Assembly: GCF_001042985.1 (NCBI RefSeq)
Contig: NZ_JYKY01000007.1
Span: 1 to 64,000 of the forward strand
Length of the DNA stretch: 64,000 bases
Direction: 5' to 3'
DNA from: Pseudomonas lundensis
Lineage (GTDB): Bacteria; Pseudomonadota; Gammaproteobacteria; Pseudomonadales; Pseudomonadaceae
The translations under genes were made by a program, and so were the position numbers. How positions within the stretch are numbered: position 1 is the stretch's first letter; each line of letters begins with the position of its first letter. A model generated the notes under the pieces. That model saw nothing but the letters and a program-made list of their open reading frames with translations, made no database searches and was not told where the DNA came from. Below, piece after piece: positions 19,413 through 31,046 of this stretch.

Positions 19413-20633
19413 ATGGCTATCGAGATTAAAGCCCCAACTTTTCCGGAATCGGTTGCCGACGGCACCGTTGCCACCTGGCACAAGCAACCGGGCGACGCTG
19501 TAAAGCGTGATGACCTGATTGTTGATATCGAGACCGACAAAGTTGTGCTGGAAGTACTGGCCACCGCTGATGGCGTACTGGGCGCAATCGTCAAGAACGA
19601 AGGCGACACCGTTCTGTCCGACGAAGTGCTGGGCTCTATCGTTGAAGGCGGCGCGGCGGCTCCAGCTGCACCGGCCGCTGCTGCTCCTGCCGCTCAGGCC
19701 GCTGCACCTGCTGCCGATGGCGAAGATGACCCGATCGCTGCACCGGCTGCGCGCAAAATTGCTGAAGAAAACGGCATCAACATCGCTTCCGTTGCCGGTA
19801 CTGGCAAAGGTGGTCGTGTGACCAAGGAAGACGTCGTTGCTGCTGTAGCGGCCAAAAAAGCCGCGCCTGTTGCTGCACCTGCCAAAGCGGCTGCGCCTGC
19901 TGCAACTGCACCGGTATTCGCTGCTGGCGACCGCGTTGAAAAACGCGTTCCGATGACCCGCGTTCGTGCCACTGTGGCCAAGCGTCTGGTTGAAGCGCAG
20001 TCCAACATGGCGATGTTGACCACCTTCAACGAAGTGGACATGACTGAAATCATGGCACTGCGTTCGAAGTACAAGGACCTGTTCGAGAAGTCCCACAACG
20101 GCGTGCGTCTGGGCTTCATGTCGTTCTTCGTGAAGGCCGCCACTGAAGCGCTGAAACGCTTCCCGGCTGTCAACGCTTCGATCGACGGTTCCGACATCGT
20201 TTACCACGGCTACGCAGACATCGGCGTTGCCGTGTCCAGCGACCGCGGCCTGGTGGTGCCTGTTCTGCGTAACGCAGAGCTGATGAGCCTGGCGGAAATC
20301 GAAGGCGGTATCGCTGCCTACGGCAAAAAAGCCCGTGACGGCAAACTGTCGATTGACGAAATGACCGGCGGTACGTTCACGATCACTAACGGTGGTACTT
20401 TCGGTTCGATGATGTCGACCCCGATCGTTAACCCGCCGCAAGCTGCGATCCTGGGCATGCACAACATCCTTCAGCGTCCTATGGCCGTCAACGGTCAGGT
20501 TGTCATCCGTCCGATGATGTACCTGGCTCTGTCTTACGATCACCGCTTGATCGACGGCAAAGAAGCTGTAAGTTTCCTGGTAGCAATCAAAAACCTGCTG
20601 GAAGATCCAGCGCGTCTGCTGCTGGATATCTGA
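19413..20633 (+). CDS. sucB: Dihydrolipoamide succinyltransferase (E2 of 2-oxoglutarate dehydrogenase)
   Basis: 406 residues with one lipoyl domain (lysine in [11 protein letters not shown], near residue 43), an Ala/Pro-rich linker, the peripheral subunit-binding domain ([31 protein letters not shown]) and a catalytic domain ending in [16 protein letters not shown] with the HxxxDG active site. Forms the core of the complex and accepts E1 (SucA) and E3 (LpdG). A second Ala-rich linker follows the subunit-binding domain. Ribosome site AAAGGA lies before the ATG. Confidence 0.98.
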   Translation: MAIEIKAPTFPESVADGTVATWHKQPGDAVKRDDLIVDIETDKVVLEVLATADGVLGAIVKNEGDTVLSDEVLGSIVEGGAAAPAAPAAAAPAAQAAAPAADGEDDPIAAPAARKIAEENGINIASVAGTGKGGRVTKEDVVAAVAAKKAAPVAAPAKAAAPAATAPVFAAGDRVEKRVPMTRVRATVAKRLVEAQSNMAMLTTFNEVDMTEIMALRSKYKDLFEKSHNGVRLGFMSFFVKAATEALKRFPAVNASIDGSDIVYHGYADIGVAVSSDRGLVVPVLRNAELMSLAEIEGGIAAYGKKARDGKLSIDEMTGGTFTITNGGTFGSMMSTPIVNPPQAAILGMHNILQRPMAVNGQVVIRPMMYLALSYDHRLIDGKEAVSFLVAIKNLLEDPARLLLDI

Positions 20634-20640
20634 TAGAAGC

Positions 20641-22176
<1,536 letters not shown>

Positions 22177-22268
22177 GACCAGACAATAAGAAACCACGGC
22201 GGTTTGCCCGTCGTGAGCCTTGCTCGCAAGCCTCACCGCGGAACTTCCGCCGGACGCAGTCTTGTCCC

Positions 22269-22318
22269 GTTTCAATCAGGCCCGACTCCGCCCACGCGGG
22301 TGTCGGGTTTGTTGAAAC
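22269..22318 (+). repeat. Stem-loop between lpdG and sucC
   Basis: Arms GTTTCAA / TTGAAAC (outer) and CCCGAC (22281-22286) / GTCGGG (22302-22307) enclose CCCACGCGGG. The inner part is followed by TTTGTT, so it may act as a partial terminator or processing site within the operon. It lies in a 226-base gap with no gene. Confidence 0.6.
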
Positions 22319-22402
22319 AGTGCAAGCAGCAGTCACAGGTGGTGCGGCACTAATAAAAGTGCAGCGCCGAATGCGCAGTACCTAACGAAGACGGTAAAAA
22401 GC

Positions 22403-23569
22403 ATGAATCTTCACGAGTATCAGGGTAAGCAGCTGTTCGCTGAATACGGCCTGCCAGTATCCAAGGGTTATGCAGTAGACACCCCGGAAGCGGCCGCAGA
22501 AGCATGCGACAAAATCGGCGGGACCGAATGGGTTGTAAAAGCCCAGGTTCACGCAGGTGGTCGCGGTAAAGCGGGCGGTGTAAAGCTGGTTCGCAGCAAA
22601 GAAGACGCTAAAGCATTCGCACAACAGTGGTTGGGCAAGCGTCTGGTGACCTACCAGACTGACGCCAATGGTCAGCCGGTCACCAAGATCCTGGTTGAAT
22701 CGTGCACTGATATCGCTAAAGAGCTGTACCTGGGCGCTGTCGTTGACCGTTCGAGCCGCCGTATCGTGTTCATGGCTTCCACCGAAGGTGGCGTGGACAT
22801 CGAGAAAATCGCGCACGACACTCCTGAAAAAATTCTTAAAGCCACGATTGATCCACTGGTTGGCGCTCAGCCATTCCAGGGTCGTGAGCTGGCTTTCCAG
22901 CTGGGTCTGGAAGGCAAGCAGGTTTCCCAGTTCGCCAAGATCTTCGTAGGTCTGGCCAAACTGTTCCAGGACCACGATCTGGCCCTGCTGGAAGTGAACC
23001 CGCTGGTTATCAAGACTGACGGCGATCTGCACTGCCTCGATGCGAAAATCAACATCGACGCTAACGCCATGTACCGTCAGCCGAAGCTGAAAACTTTCCA
23101 CGATCCGTCCCAGGACGATCCGCGCGAAGCGCACGCTGCCCAGTTCGAACTGAACTACGTAGCGCTGGAAGGCAACATTGGCTGCATGGTTAACGGCGCT
23201 GGCCTGGCCATGGGCACCATGGACATCGTCAACCTGCATGGCGGCAAGCCTGCCAACTTCCTCGACGTTGGCGGCGGTGCTACCAAAGAACGCGTGACTG
23301 AAGCGTTCAAGATCATTCTGTCCGACAGCAATGTTGCCGCAGTATTGGTCAACATCTTCGGCGGCATCGTTCGTTGCGACATGATTGCCGAAGGCATCAT
23401 CGGTGCAGTGAAAGAAGTCGGCGTTAAAATCCCGGTGGTTGTGCGTCTTGAAGGCAACAACGCTGAACTGGGCGCTAAAGTACTGGCAGAAAGCGGCTTG
23501 AACATCATCGCTGCTACCAGCTTGACCGACGCTGCTCAACAAGTTGTCAAAGCTGCGGAGGGCAAGTAA
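22403..23569 (+). CDS. sucC: Succinate-CoA ligase (ADP-forming) beta subunit
   Basis: 388 residues. The N-terminal ATP-grasp domain includes [19 protein letters not shown] and [20 protein letters not shown], and [25 protein letters not shown] holds the Mg-binding residues. The C-terminal ligase domain has [18 protein letters not shown] and [18 protein letters not shown]. Converts succinyl-CoA to succinate with nucleotide phosphorylation. Its stop overlaps the sucD start (TAATG), indicating coupled translation. Confidence 0.98.
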   Translation: MNLHEYQGKQLFAEYGLPVSKGYAVDTPEAAAEACDKIGGTEWVVKAQVHAGGRGKAGGVKLVRSKEDAKAFAQQWLGKRLVTYQTDANGQPVTKILVESCTDIAKELYLGAVVDRSSRRIVFMASTEGGVDIEKIAHDTPEKILKATIDPLVGAQPFQGRELAFQLGLEGKQVSQFAKIFVGLAKLFQDHDLALLEVNPLVIKTDGDLHCLDAKINIDANAMYRQPKLKTFHDPSQDDPREAHAAQFELNYVALEGNIGCMVNGAGLAMGTMDIVNLHGGKPANFLDVGGGATKERVTEAFKIILSDSNVAAVLVNIFGGIVRCDMIAEGIIGAVKEVGVKIPVVVRLEGNNAELGAKVLAESGLNIIAATSLTDAAQQVVKAAEGK

Positions 23570-24450
23570 TGAGCGTCCTGATCAATAAAGACACCAAAGT
23601 TATCTGCCAAGGCATCACCGGTTCGCAGGGCAGCTTCCACACCCAGCAAGCCATTGAGTACGGCACCAAAATGGTCGGCGGTGTGACGCCGGGCAAAGGC
23701 GGCACCACTCACCTGGACCTGCCTGTTTTCAACACGGTAAAAGAAGCAGTAGCGGCGACTGGCGCAACAGCCAGCGTTATCTACGTACCGGCTCCGTTCT
23801 GCAAGGACTCCATCCTTGAAGCGGCGTTCGGTGGCATCAAGCTGATCGTGTGCATCACTGAAGGCATTCCTACCCTGGACATGCTGGACGCTAAAGTTAA
23901 GTGCGACGAGCTGGGCGTGACCCTGATCGGCCCTAACTGCCCAGGCGTGATCACGCCGGGCGAATGCAAAATCGGCATCATGCCAGGTCACATCCACTTG
24001 CCAGGCAAAGTAGGCATCGTGTCGCGTTCCGGCACCCTGACTTACGAAGCCGTCAAGCAGACCACTGACGCCGGTTTCGGTCAGTCGACCTGCGTGGGCA
24101 TCGGTGGTGACCCGATTCCTGGCTCCAACTTCATCGACATCCTGAAGCTGTTCCAGGAAGACCCGAAGACCGAAGCGATCGTGATGATCGGTGAGATCGG
24201 CGGTTCGGCTGAAGAAGAAGCGGCAGCCTACATCAAGGCTAACGTGACCAAGCCGGTTGTTTCCTACATTGCTGGTGTGACTGCCCCTGCAGGCAAGCGC
24301 ATGGGCCATGCGGGCGCAATCATCTCCGGCGGCAAGGGCACTGCAGACGAGAAGTTTGCTGCTCTGGAAGACGCAGGCGTTAAAACCGTGCGTTCGCTGG
24401 CAGACATCGGCAAGGCTCTGTCCGAGCTGACTGGCTGGGCTATCAAATAA
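23569..24450 (+). CDS. sucD: Succinate-CoA ligase alpha subunit
   Basis: 293 residues. CoA-binding Rossmann domain at the N-terminus ([22 protein letters not shown]) and the phosphohistidine in [17 protein letters not shown] (near residue 247). [21 protein letters not shown] and [15 protein letters not shown] are family landmarks. Last gene of the sdh-suc operon; a hairpin follows 30 bases downstream. Confidence 0.98.
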   Translation: MSVLINKDTKVICQGITGSQGSFHTQQAIEYGTKMVGGVTPGKGGTTHLDLPVFNTVKEAVAATGATASVIYVPAPFCKDSILEAAFGGIKLIVCITEGIPTLDMLDAKVKCDELGVTLIGPNCPGVITPGECKIGIMPGHIHLPGKVGIVSRSGTLTYEAVKQTTDAGFGQSTCVGIGGDPIPGSNFIDILKLFQEDPKTEAIVMIGEIGGSAEEEAAAYIKANVTKPVVSYIAGVTAPAGKRMGHAGAIISGGKGTADEKFAALEDAGVKTVRSLADIGKALSELTGWAIK

Positions 24451-24479
24451 GCCACGTGCTTGATTGAGTGCTACACCAG

Positions 24480-24507
24480 ACAAAGGCCACCTTCGGGTGG
24501 CCTTTGT
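24480..24507 (+). terminator. Terminator of the suc operon
   Basis: ACAAAGGCCACC and GGTGGCCTTTGT form a perfect 12-bp stem with a TTCG loop (24492-24495). The T-run is weak because the stem itself ends in TTTGT. Confidence 0.75.
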
Positions 24508-25037
24508 GCGTTCAGGCCCCGGTACTTTGAAAAACCCTGTGGCAGGGTCATTATTCAGACTCCAGGCTGTAATCTTCGCTGGGTCTGGTCGCTTCAGGTT
24601 TAGCTGCACAGGAATGCTACCTGCCAGGCATTGCGTTCGTTTGAGACGTTCAATAACGTCTTTGACGGGGCCAGCCCCCCTTGAAGCAGCGTCGTGCTGA
24701 TCGCCATCAGCGACAAATCCCGTACAACCTGTTGCCGGACTCCCAGCCGTTTAGTGAATGGGTGCGTAGGTTGTTGTGTGCTGCCATGTAGGAAAAGCAC
24801 ACCAAGGCGAATTTCGATGTCATCAAAGCGACAACTGCATGCGTTCATCGGACAGAACGCCCTGCAACAGTGCGTTGCAGGAAAAAAATGGGTAATCTGA
24901 CGGCCAATTCTGCGTTCGCATCCCACAAGGAAGCCACGCGCTAGACGGGTTGGACTTATACAGTTCGACAGCATTTCCCACATCCGCACGGGAAATTCCC
25001 CCTCTAAATTCCGATTCAGTAGTGTGGTATTTCCGTA
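24508..25037. other. Non-coding stretch before braB; no supported gene
   Basis: A 530-base gap. A 180-codon minus-strand frame crosses it but has poor composition, no family resemblance and runs into braB. The only clear structure is CCTGCAAC (24861-24868) pairing with GTTGCAGG (24874-24881), followed by seven A's; this is not a terminator on either strand. The braB promoter must lie here, but I could not choose one convincingly. Confidence 0.5.
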
Positions 25038-26351
25038 ATGAAAGTATTGAAAGGCCAGGACATCCTGGCACTTGGGTTTATGACGTTTGCCCTGTTCGTT
25101 GGGGCTGGCAATATCATTTTCCCGCCGATCGTTGGCCTGCAAGCCGGACCGAATGTCTGGATTGCGGCGTTGGGCTTTCTGATCACCGCTGTAGGCCTGC
25201 CAGTCATCACCGTTGTGGCGCTGGCGAAAGTCGGCGGTGGCATGGATGCGCTGAGCAGTCCGATCGGCAAAATCGCCGGTGGCTTGTTGGCCGCTGTTGC
25301 GTACCTGGCGGTGGGTCCGCTGTTCGCGACCCCACGTACGGCCACCGTATCGTTTGAAGTCGGTCTTGCGCCCCTGACCGGAGAAAGCCCGCTCGCGCTG
25401 TTCCTGTACAGCTCGGTGTACTTCCTTATCGTGTTTTTCGTTTCACTGTACCCAGGCCGTCTGCTGGACACCGTGGGGCGCTTTCTGGCGCCGCTGAAAA
25501 TCATCGCGCTGGCGATCCTCGGTATCGCTGCATTTGCATTGCCGGCGGGCGACATTGGCGTGGCCACCCCGGAATACGTTGCAGCGCCGTTCTCCCAAGG
25601 GTTCATCAATGGTTACCTGACCATGGACACGCTGGGCGCCCTGGTATTCGGCATCGTGATCGTTAACGCCATCCGCTCCCGTGGCGTGGAATCGCCCAAG
25701 CTGATTACCCGCTATGCCATTATTGCGGGCCTGATTGCAGGCGTCGGTTTGGCACTGGTGTATGTCAGCCTGTTCCGTCTCGGCTCGGGCAGTCATGAAG
25801 TTGCCGCTGGCGCCACCAACGGCGCGGCGGTGCTGCACGCGTACGTTCAGCACACCTTCGGCTCGCTGGGCAGTGGCTTCCTTGCCGTGTTGATTGCACT
25901 GGCTTGCCTGGTGACAGCAGTGGGTCTGACCTGTGCCTGTGCCGAGTACTTCAGTACTGTTCTGCCACTGTCCTACAAGGCCCTGGTGGTCATACTGGCC
26001 TTGTTCTCGCTGGGCGTGTCCAACTTGGGCCTGACGCAGTTGATCGCGTTCTCCATCCCGTTGCTGACAGCGATCTACCCGCCGTGCATCGTGCTGGTGG
26101 CGCTGAGTTTCTGCAAAGGCCTGTGGCATGCTCAAGCCAGGATTGTAGGCCCGGTCATGCTGGTGTCGTTCATCTTCGGTTCCATTGACGCACTCAAAGG
26201 CGCTGGCATGGCGGGCTGGATTCCGACCCAACTGGTCAACATGCCGTTCAGTGAGCAAGGTCTGGCGTGGCTGGTGCCTTCGCTGGTCGTTCTGCTCGGG
26301 GCGGTGATTTGCGACCGCATGCTGGGCAAGCGTCACGAAGCCTTGGCGTGA
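25038..26351 (+). CDS. braB: Branched-chain amino acid carrier (LIVCS family, BraB/BrnQ)
   Basis: 437 residues. [30 protein letters not shown] is the standard start of the LIVCS family, followed by [18 protein letters not shown] and about twelve hydrophobic helices. It imports leucine, isoleucine and valine coupled to sodium. In P. aeruginosa braB also lies directly after sucD, which supports the name over other BrnQ paralogues. The ribosome site before ATG 25038 is weak (no clear purine run in TATTTCCGTA). Confidence 0.92.
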   Translation: MKVLKGQDILALGFMTFALFVGAGNIIFPPIVGLQAGPNVWIAALGFLITAVGLPVITVVALAKVGGGMDALSSPIGKIAGGLLAAVAYLAVGPLFATPRTATVSFEVGLAPLTGESPLALFLYSSVYFLIVFFVSLYPGRLLDTVGRFLAPLKIIALAILGIAAFALPAGDIGVATPEYVAAPFSQGFINGYLTMDTLGALVFGIVIVNAIRSRGVESPKLITRYAIIAGLIAGVGLALVYVSLFRLGSGSHEVAAGATNGAAVLHAYVQHTFGSLGSGFLAVLIALACLVTAVGLTCACAEYFSTVLPLSYKALVVILALFSLGVSNLGLTQLIAFSIPLLTAIYPPCIVLVALSFCKGLWHAQARIVGPVMLVSFIFGSIDALKGAGMAGWIPTQLVNMPFSEQGLAWLVPSLVVLLGAVICDRMLGKRHEALA

Positions 26352-26387
26352 TTGTTCAGTCCGCCAAAAGCGGGCGATGAACCCATC

Positions 26388-26424
26388 AAAATGCCCTGTA
26401 TCAATTTGATACAGGGCATTTTTT
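26388..26424. terminator. Terminator after braB
   Basis: AAAATGCCCTGTATCA pairs with TGATACAGGGCATTTT around a 4-base loop, with more T's following on the plus strand and A's preceding. A very strong stem. Confidence 0.9.
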
Positions 26425-26503
26425 ATGGGCGTGCCTTTTTGCTGGCCAAAGCGTCGAACGAACGTGCATAACTCTCACCTTCACGTGCGCTTCGGGAAAC
26501 CCC

Positions 26504-27244
26504 ATGTCGTTCATTCAGTCAAATTGGACTCATCTTTTAGCCGCTCTCTGGTTTGTCGTGTGCTGGGGTGGCTACACCCGCTATGCCACCTGGAAAGCGC
26601 GCGACACGGCTTGTCTGGCCAGTGTGCTGCACTTGTATCGAAAGGACTGGATGCGCCGCATGCTGTTGCGCGACAACCGCATTGCCGACGCTAGCGTGAT
26701 CGGCAATCTGGAGCGTAATGCATCGTTTTTTGCTTCCAGCACGTTGATCATCCTGGCGGGTATTCTGACCGTGCTGGGTGCATCGGAGCGGGCAGTGTCC
26801 CTGTTGGCCGACATCCCGATGGTGCAACAAGCGTCGCAGGGCATGTCTGAAATCAAGTTGTTATGCCTGGCACTGGTGTTCGTCTATGCCTTTTTCACCT
26901 TTAGCTGGTGCATGCGCCAATACAACTTTGCCGCCATCCTTATTGGTTCGGCGCCCATGATTGGCGAGCGCGATGTGGCGGAACAAGAGCGCAAGGCGTT
27001 TGCATTGCGCGCCGCTAAAGTGATTTCGATGGCGGCCAACCAGTTCAACTTTGGCCTGCGTTCGTATTACTTCGGCATGACCATGCTGGCGTGGTTCGTC
27101 AGCCCGTGGTTATTCATGCTCATGAGTGCGGGTGTCGTCGTGGTTTTATACCGACGCGAGTTTCATTCCGACGTGTTGAGTGTCATGGTCTACACCCCGA
27201 CTGAGGCGCTATTGCCTGAGCCAAACAAGGACGCAACCCCATGA
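26504..27244 (+). CDS. DUF599 family membrane protein
   Basis: 246 residues with about four hydrophobic segments: LLAALWFVVCWGGYTRYATW, FFASSTLIILAGILTVLGA, LLCLALVFVYAFFTFSWCMRQYNFAAILIG and AWFVSPWLFMLMSAGVVVVLY. The polar part RDNRIADASVIGNLERNASFFASSTLII and the SWCMRQYN segment fit DUF599, an uncharacterised inner-membrane family. It overlaps the next gene by 4 bp, so the two are probably co-translated. The start ATG 26504 has only a weak GGGAAA upstream. Function unknown. Confidence 0.8.
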   Translation: MSFIQSNWTHLLAALWFVVCWGGYTRYATWKARDTACLASVLHLYRKDWMRRMLLRDNRIADASVIGNLERNASFFASSTLIILAGILTVLGASERAVSLLADIPMVQQASQGMSEIKLLCLALVFVYAFFTFSWCMRQYNFAAILIGSAPMIGERDVAEQERKAFALRAAKVISMAANQFNFGLRSYYFGMTMLAWFVSPWLFMLMSAGVVVVLYRREFHSDVLSVMVYTPTEALLPEPNKDATP

Positions 27245-27642
27245 GTATTCCGTTCTGGTGTGTGTTTATCAGCGCGTTGCTGATTTTTATTGCACGCATA
27301 CCCGTAGCAAAAGCCATGAAAGAGCAGGGCGGTTATGACAACCAATTGCCCCGTGAACAACAGGCACGTTTGACCGGTTTGGGCGCGCGGGCACTGGCAG
27401 GGCATCAAAACAGTTTTGAAGCCTTCATGCTGTTTGCCGCCGCTGTATTGATGGCACACACCACCCAGACTCAGGGCTTTGTGATTGACACTTTGGCCAT
27501 CGTTTTTGTCTGTGCGCGGAGTGTGTTTTTGCTGTGCTATTGGGCAGATCTGGCGTGGCAACGCTCCGTGGCCTGGGTGGTCGGAATGCTTTGCACGCTG
27601 TTGTTAATGTTGAGCCCGACGTTCAAGACACTGTTGTTCTGA
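27241..27642 (+). CDS. MAPEG family membrane protein
   Basis: 133 residues. FWCVFISALLIFIARIPVAKAM, then RALAGHQNSFEAFMLFAAAVLMA with the R-x-x-x-x-H-x-N-x-x-E pattern of MAPEG (microsomal glutathione-transferase-like) proteins, then two further helices. Bacterial members are small four-helix membrane proteins, mostly without a known substrate. ATGA overlap with the DUF599 gene. Confidence 0.85.
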   Translation: MSIPFWCVFISALLIFIARIPVAKAMKEQGGYDNQLPREQQARLTGLGARALAGHQNSFEAFMLFAAAVLMAHTTQTQGFVIDTLAIVFVCARSVFLLCYWADLAWQRSVAWVVGMLCTLLLMLSPTFKTLLF

Positions 27643-27664
27643 TCGGTCAAATTGCAGACAAAGT

Positions 27665-27692
27665 AAAGCCCGCATCAAGCGGGCTTTCTTTT
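27665..27692. terminator. Bidirectional terminator between the MAPEG gene and the small lipoprotein gene
   Basis: AAAGCCCGC (27665-27673) and GCGGGCTTT (27679-27687) form a perfect stem with an ATCAA loop. T-rich sequence follows on the plus strand (CTTTT), and the minus strand ends in TTTACTTT. The convergent genes on both sides can share it. Confidence 0.88.
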
Positions 27693-27709
27693 GCAGCCAA
27701 GTAAAGGAA

Positions 27710-27988
27710 TTACTTGGTAGCAGGAGCGGCTTCTGGAGCAGCCGGTGCAACTGGAGCAGCCGGAGCGGCTTCTTCAGCAGCAGCTTTGTTCGATTCAGCT
27801 TGAGCTTTAGCCGCTTCAGCGTTCTCTTTTGCTGCTTCGTTTACTTTGTCTTGTGCTTCATTCATTTTTTCTTGAGCTTGCTCGGAGTGTTGAGCAGCAT
27901 CTTGTGCTTTGTCTTCGGATTTTTTGTCGCAAGCAGCGAGACCGAGGGAAGCAGCCAACATCAAGGCAACAGCGAAAGTCTTACGCAT
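27710..27988 (-). CDS. Small alanine-rich lipoprotein, coiled-coil
   Basis: 92 residues from ATG 27988, with AAGGAG nine bases upstream; the longer frame upstream lacks support. Signal peptide MRKTFAVALMLAASLGLAAC ends in a lipobox (LAAC), so the mature protein starts at Cys-20. Next comes a charged helical stretch (KKSEDKAQDAAQHSEQAQEK) with a heptad-like pattern, then an Ala/Pro/Glu-rich tail (EEAAPAAPVAPAAPEAAPATK). Probably an outer-membrane or periplasmic structural lipoprotein. I do not recognise a named family. Confidence 0.8.
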   Translation of the reverse strand: MRKTFAVALMLAASLGLAACDKKSEDKAQDAAQHSEQAQEKMNEAQDKVNEAAKENAEAAKAQAESNKAAAEEAAPAAPVAPAAPEAAPATK

Positions 27989-28231
27989 GGGGTGTTTCTC
28001 CTTATTGAGTATATCTACCGGCCGTTTGAGCACAGGCCGATAGCTTAAGTTCCTTGGGTGTGCAGATATATAAATGCACGCCGCGCGCGAATTCTACGCA
28101 GTCACCGGCGGACAAGCCAAGCAGATTAGTAATGGCCCGGTAATATCGTCGTAATGCCCTGTATAGAGGGGCTCGACACGGTGCAGCAACCGGCGAAAAG
28201 CAATGGGTCCGTTTTGATTCAAAACACAGGC

Positions 28232-28258
28232 CTTGAAATTTCGATGCCAGCCCCAACG
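28232..28258 (+). promoter_or_regulatory. Heat-shock (sigma32-type) promoter before htpG
   Basis: CTTGAAA (28232-28238), a 12-base spacer and CCCCAACG (28251-28258) match the sigma32 consensus CTTGAAA-N11-16-CCCCATNT closely. It lies about 67 bases before the htpG start. The rest of the 336-base gap must hold the divergent lipoprotein promoter. Confidence 0.75.
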
Positions 28259-28324
28259 TTCATGACATCCCGCCGCCAACCCTCTAGGGCGTGGCTCATG
28301 CCATCAAATTGGAGTTTTATAACA

Positions 28325-30229
28325 ATGAGCGTGGAAACTCAAAAGGAAACCCTGGGCTTCCAGACCGAGGTCAAGCAACTGTTGCACCTCATGATCCATT
28401 CGCTGTATTCCAATAAGGAAATCTTCCTTCGCGAATTGATCTCGAACGCCTCCGACGCTGTCGACAAATTACGTTTTGAAGCGCTGTCCAAGCCAGAACT
28501 TCTGGAAGGCGGCGATGAACTTAAAATCCGTGTGAGCTTCGACAAGGACGCCAAGACCGTCACCCTCGAAGACAACGGTATCGGCATGAACCGTGACGAC
28601 GTCATCACCCACTTGGGTACGATTGCCAAGTCCGGCACTGCCGATTTCATGAAAAACCTCTCGGGCGACCAAAAGAAAGATTCGCACTTGATCGGTCAAT
28701 TCGGCGTGGGCTTCTACTCTGCTTTTATCGTCGCTGACAAAGTCGACGTGTTCAGTCGTCGTGCCGGTACACCTGCCAGCGAAGGCGTTCACTGGGCGTC
28801 CAAAGGCGAGGGCGAGTTTGAAGTTGCCACGATCGAAAAACCTGAGCGCGGCACCAAGATCGTTCTGCACCTGAAGTCCGGCGAAGAAGAATTCGCCGAT
28901 GGCTGGCGCCTGCGCAACATCATTAAAAAGTACTCTGACCACATCGCCTTGCCGATCGAGCTGCCAAAAGAACAGGCCGCTGCAGAAGGCGAAGAAACGC
29001 CTGCGCTGGAATGGGAAACCGTTAACCGCGCCAGCGCCTTGTGGACCCGTCCTCGCACTGAAGTCAAGGACGAGGAATACCAAGAGTTCTACAAGCACAT
29101 CGCCCATGACTTCGAAAATCCGCTGGCCTGGAGCCACAACAAGGTCGAAGGCAAGCTGGAATACAGCTCGTTGCTCTATGTGCCTGCCCGCGCTCCGTTT
29201 GACTTGTACCAGCGTGAAGCGCCTAAAGGCCTGAAGCTGTACGTACAGCGCGTATTCGTCATGGATCAGGCTGAGTCCTTCCTGCCGCTGTACCTGCGCT
29301 TCATCAAAGGCGTGGTCGACTCCAACGACCTGTCGTTGAACGTGTCGCGTGAAATCCTGCAAAAAGACCCGATCATCGACTCCATGAAGTCGGCGCTGAC
29401 CAAGCGTGTCCTGGACATGCTGGAAAAACTGGCGAAGAACGAGCCCGAGAAATACCAGGGCTTCTGGAAAAACTTCGGTCAGGTGATGAAAGAAGGCCCG
29501 GCTGAAGATTTCGCCAACAAAGAAAAAATCGCCGGTCTGCTGCGCTTCGCGTCTACCCACGAGGAAGGCGGCGAGCAGACGGTTTCCCTGGCGCAATACC
29601 TTGAGCGTGCCAAAGAAGGCCAAGACAAGATCTACTACCTGACCGGTGAAACCTACGCTCAGGTCAAAAACAGCCCGCACCTGGAAGTCTTCCGCAAGAA
29701 AGGCATCGAAGTGCTGCTGTTGACCGACCGTATTGATGAGTGGCTGATGAGCTACCTCAGCGAATTCGACGGCAAAACCTTTGTTGACGTAGCCCGTGGC
29801 GACCTCGATCTGGGCAATCTGGACTCCGAAGAGGACAAGAAAGCCGCAGAAGAAGTGGCCAAGGCCAAAGAAGGTTTGGTAGAGCGCATCAAGACGGCCT
29901 TGGGCGACAGCGTCAGTGAAGTGCGTGTATCGCACCGTTTGACGGACTCCCCGGCCATTTTGGCCATTGGCGAGCAGGATCTTGGTTTGCAAATGCGTCA
30001 GATCCTTGAAGCCAGCGGTCAGAAAGTGCCGGATTCCAAGCCCATTTTCGAATTCAACCCGGCTCACCCGTTGATCGAAAAACTGGATGCGGAACAGAGT
30101 GAAGAGCGTTTCGGCGATCTGTCGCACATCTTGTTCGACCAGGCGGCACTCGCGGCAGGCGACAGCCTGAAAGATCCGGCGGCCTATGTCCGTCGACTCA
30201 ATAAGTTGTTAGTTGAGTTGTCCGTGTAA
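28325..30229 (+). CDS. htpG: Molecular chaperone HtpG (Hsp90)
   Basis: 634 residues from ATG 28325 ([20 protein letters not shown]), preceded by GGAG; an upstream in-frame extension is unsupported because it reads through the promoter. The N-terminal GHKL ATPase domain shows [18 protein letters not shown] (with the Mg-binding Asn), [12 protein letters not shown] and [15 protein letters not shown]. The middle domain has the [38 protein letters not shown] region in two parts. ATP-dependent protein folding under stress. A sigma32-like promoter precedes it and a strong terminator follows. Confidence 0.97.
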   Translation: MSVETQKETLGFQTEVKQLLHLMIHSLYSNKEIFLRELISNASDAVDKLRFEALSKPELLEGGDELKIRVSFDKDAKTVTLEDNGIGMNRDDVITHLGTIAKSGTADFMKNLSGDQKKDSHLIGQFGVGFYSAFIVADKVDVFSRRAGTPASEGVHWASKGEGEFEVATIEKPERGTKIVLHLKSGEEEFADGWRLRNIIKKYSDHIALPIELPKEQAAAEGEETPALEWETVNRASALWTRPRTEVKDEEYQEFYKHIAHDFENPLAWSHNKVEGKLEYSSLLYVPARAPFDLYQREAPKGLKLYVQRVFVMDQAESFLPLYLRFIKGVVDSNDLSLNVSREILQKDPIIDSMKSALTKRVLDMLEKLAKNEPEKYQGFWKNFGQVMKEGPAEDFANKEKIAGLLRFASTHEEGGEQTVSLAQYLERAKEGQDKIYYLTGETYAQVKNSPHLEVFRKKGIEVLLLTDRIDEWLMSYLSEFDGKTFVDVARGDLDLGNLDSEEDKKAAEEVAKAKEGLVERIKTALGDSVSEVRVSHRLTDSPAILAIGEQDLGLQMRQILEASGQKVPDSKPIFEFNPAHPLIEKLDAEQSEERFGDLSHILFDQAALAAGDSLKDPAAYVRRLNKLLVELSV

Positions 30230-30240
30230 GACGTCTATAA

Positions 30241-30265
30241 AAACCCGCTTCGGCGGGTTTTTTTT
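30241..30265 (+). terminator. Terminator after htpG
   Basis: AAACCCGC pairs with GCGGGTTT around TTCG, followed by T's to 30265. Confidence 0.92.
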
Positions 30266-30287
30266 GTTTCAAATTCAGAGGTTTTCA

Positions 30288-31016
30288 ATGGAATCAATAA
30301 CGCTCCAATCGGTGATCTACCAAATTGATGGCCAGCCTTACGAGGGCCGTCTTGCCTATGATTCGAGCCGGGCGGATCCGTTGCCGGGGTTGCTGATGGC
30401 GCCCAATTGGATGGGTATCAGTACCGGGGCTGAAGAGATTGCCAAGTCCGTGGCCGAACAGGGCTACGTTGTACTGATTGCCGACTTGTATGGTCAGGGT
30501 GTCCGTCCTTCGAACGCTGACGAGGCGGGTGCGGCGATGATGCCACTGAAAAACGACCGTGCCTTGCTGCGTAAACGCATGTGGGCCGCTTACGATAACT
30601 TGCGTACCACCTCGTTTGCCAAGGTCGACAGCGCCAAACTCGCAACCTTCGGCTTTTGTTTCGGCGGCTGTTGCTCGCTGGAGCTGGCCCGTGGCGGAGC
30701 GCCGTTGAAAGCAGCGGTATCCTTCCACGGTACTCTGGATACCCCCAATCCTGTTGATGCCAACAGCATCAAGGGCGCCGTTCTGGTGCTGCACGGGGCG
30801 TCCGACCCCCTGGTGCCCCACGAGCAGCTCCCGGCCTTTGAAAACGAGATGAATGCAGCGGGCGTTGACTGGCAGTTGCTCAGCTATGGTGGCGCTGTGC
30901 ACTCGTTCACAGATCCCCACGCCAACGTCCCGGGCAAGATGATGTACGACGCCAAAACGGCGAAGCGCGCTTTTATCGCGATGCATAACCTGCTGGATGA
31001 AGTGTTCAGGGATTGA
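30288..31016 (+). CDS. Dienelactone hydrolase family protein
   Basis: 242 residues from ATG 30288 (CAGAGG upstream). The catalytic Cys is in FGFCFGGCCSLELA, the acid in LVLHGASDPLVP and the His in GGAVHSFTDPHAN, the Cys-Asp-His triad of the family. The conserved glutamate is present in the early SRADPLPGLLMAPNWMGI / TGAEEIA region. True dienelactone hydrolases work in chlorocatechol breakdown, but chromosomal copies such as this, next to htpG as in P. aeruginosa, have no such pathway nearby, so the substrate is open. Confidence 0.88.
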   Translation: MESITLQSVIYQIDGQPYEGRLAYDSSRADPLPGLLMAPNWMGISTGAEEIAKSVAEQGYVVLIADLYGQGVRPSNADEAGAAMMPLKNDRALLRKRMWAAYDNLRTTSFAKVDSAKLATFGFCFGGCCSLELARGGAPLKAAVSFHGTLDTPNPVDANSIKGAVLVLHGASDPLVPHEQLPAFENEMNAAGVDWQLLSYGGAVHSFTDPHANVPGKMMYDAKTAKRAFIAMHNLLDEVFRD

Positions 31017-31046
31017 TCGCTTCACCCGCAGCAATGACGCTGGCTG

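Noticed and set aside
17010-20543. 1177-codon minus-strand open frame opposite sucA and sucB
   Set aside because: It is an antisense shadow created by the codon bias of the two genes; no motif, no ribosome site, low-complexity His/Val/Arg-rich translation.
24861-24888. Hairpin followed by seven A's as a possible terminator
   Set aside because: The A-run follows on the plus strand and the T-run precedes the stem on the minus strand, so it cannot terminate either transcript.
24600-25142. 180-codon minus-strand frame before braB
   Set aside because: Overlaps the braB start, mixed composition, no recognisable domain; treated as non-coding.
28154-28324. 57-residue in-frame N-terminal extension of HtpG
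   Set aside because: It reads through the sigma32-like promoter; ATG 28325 gives the exact family start.
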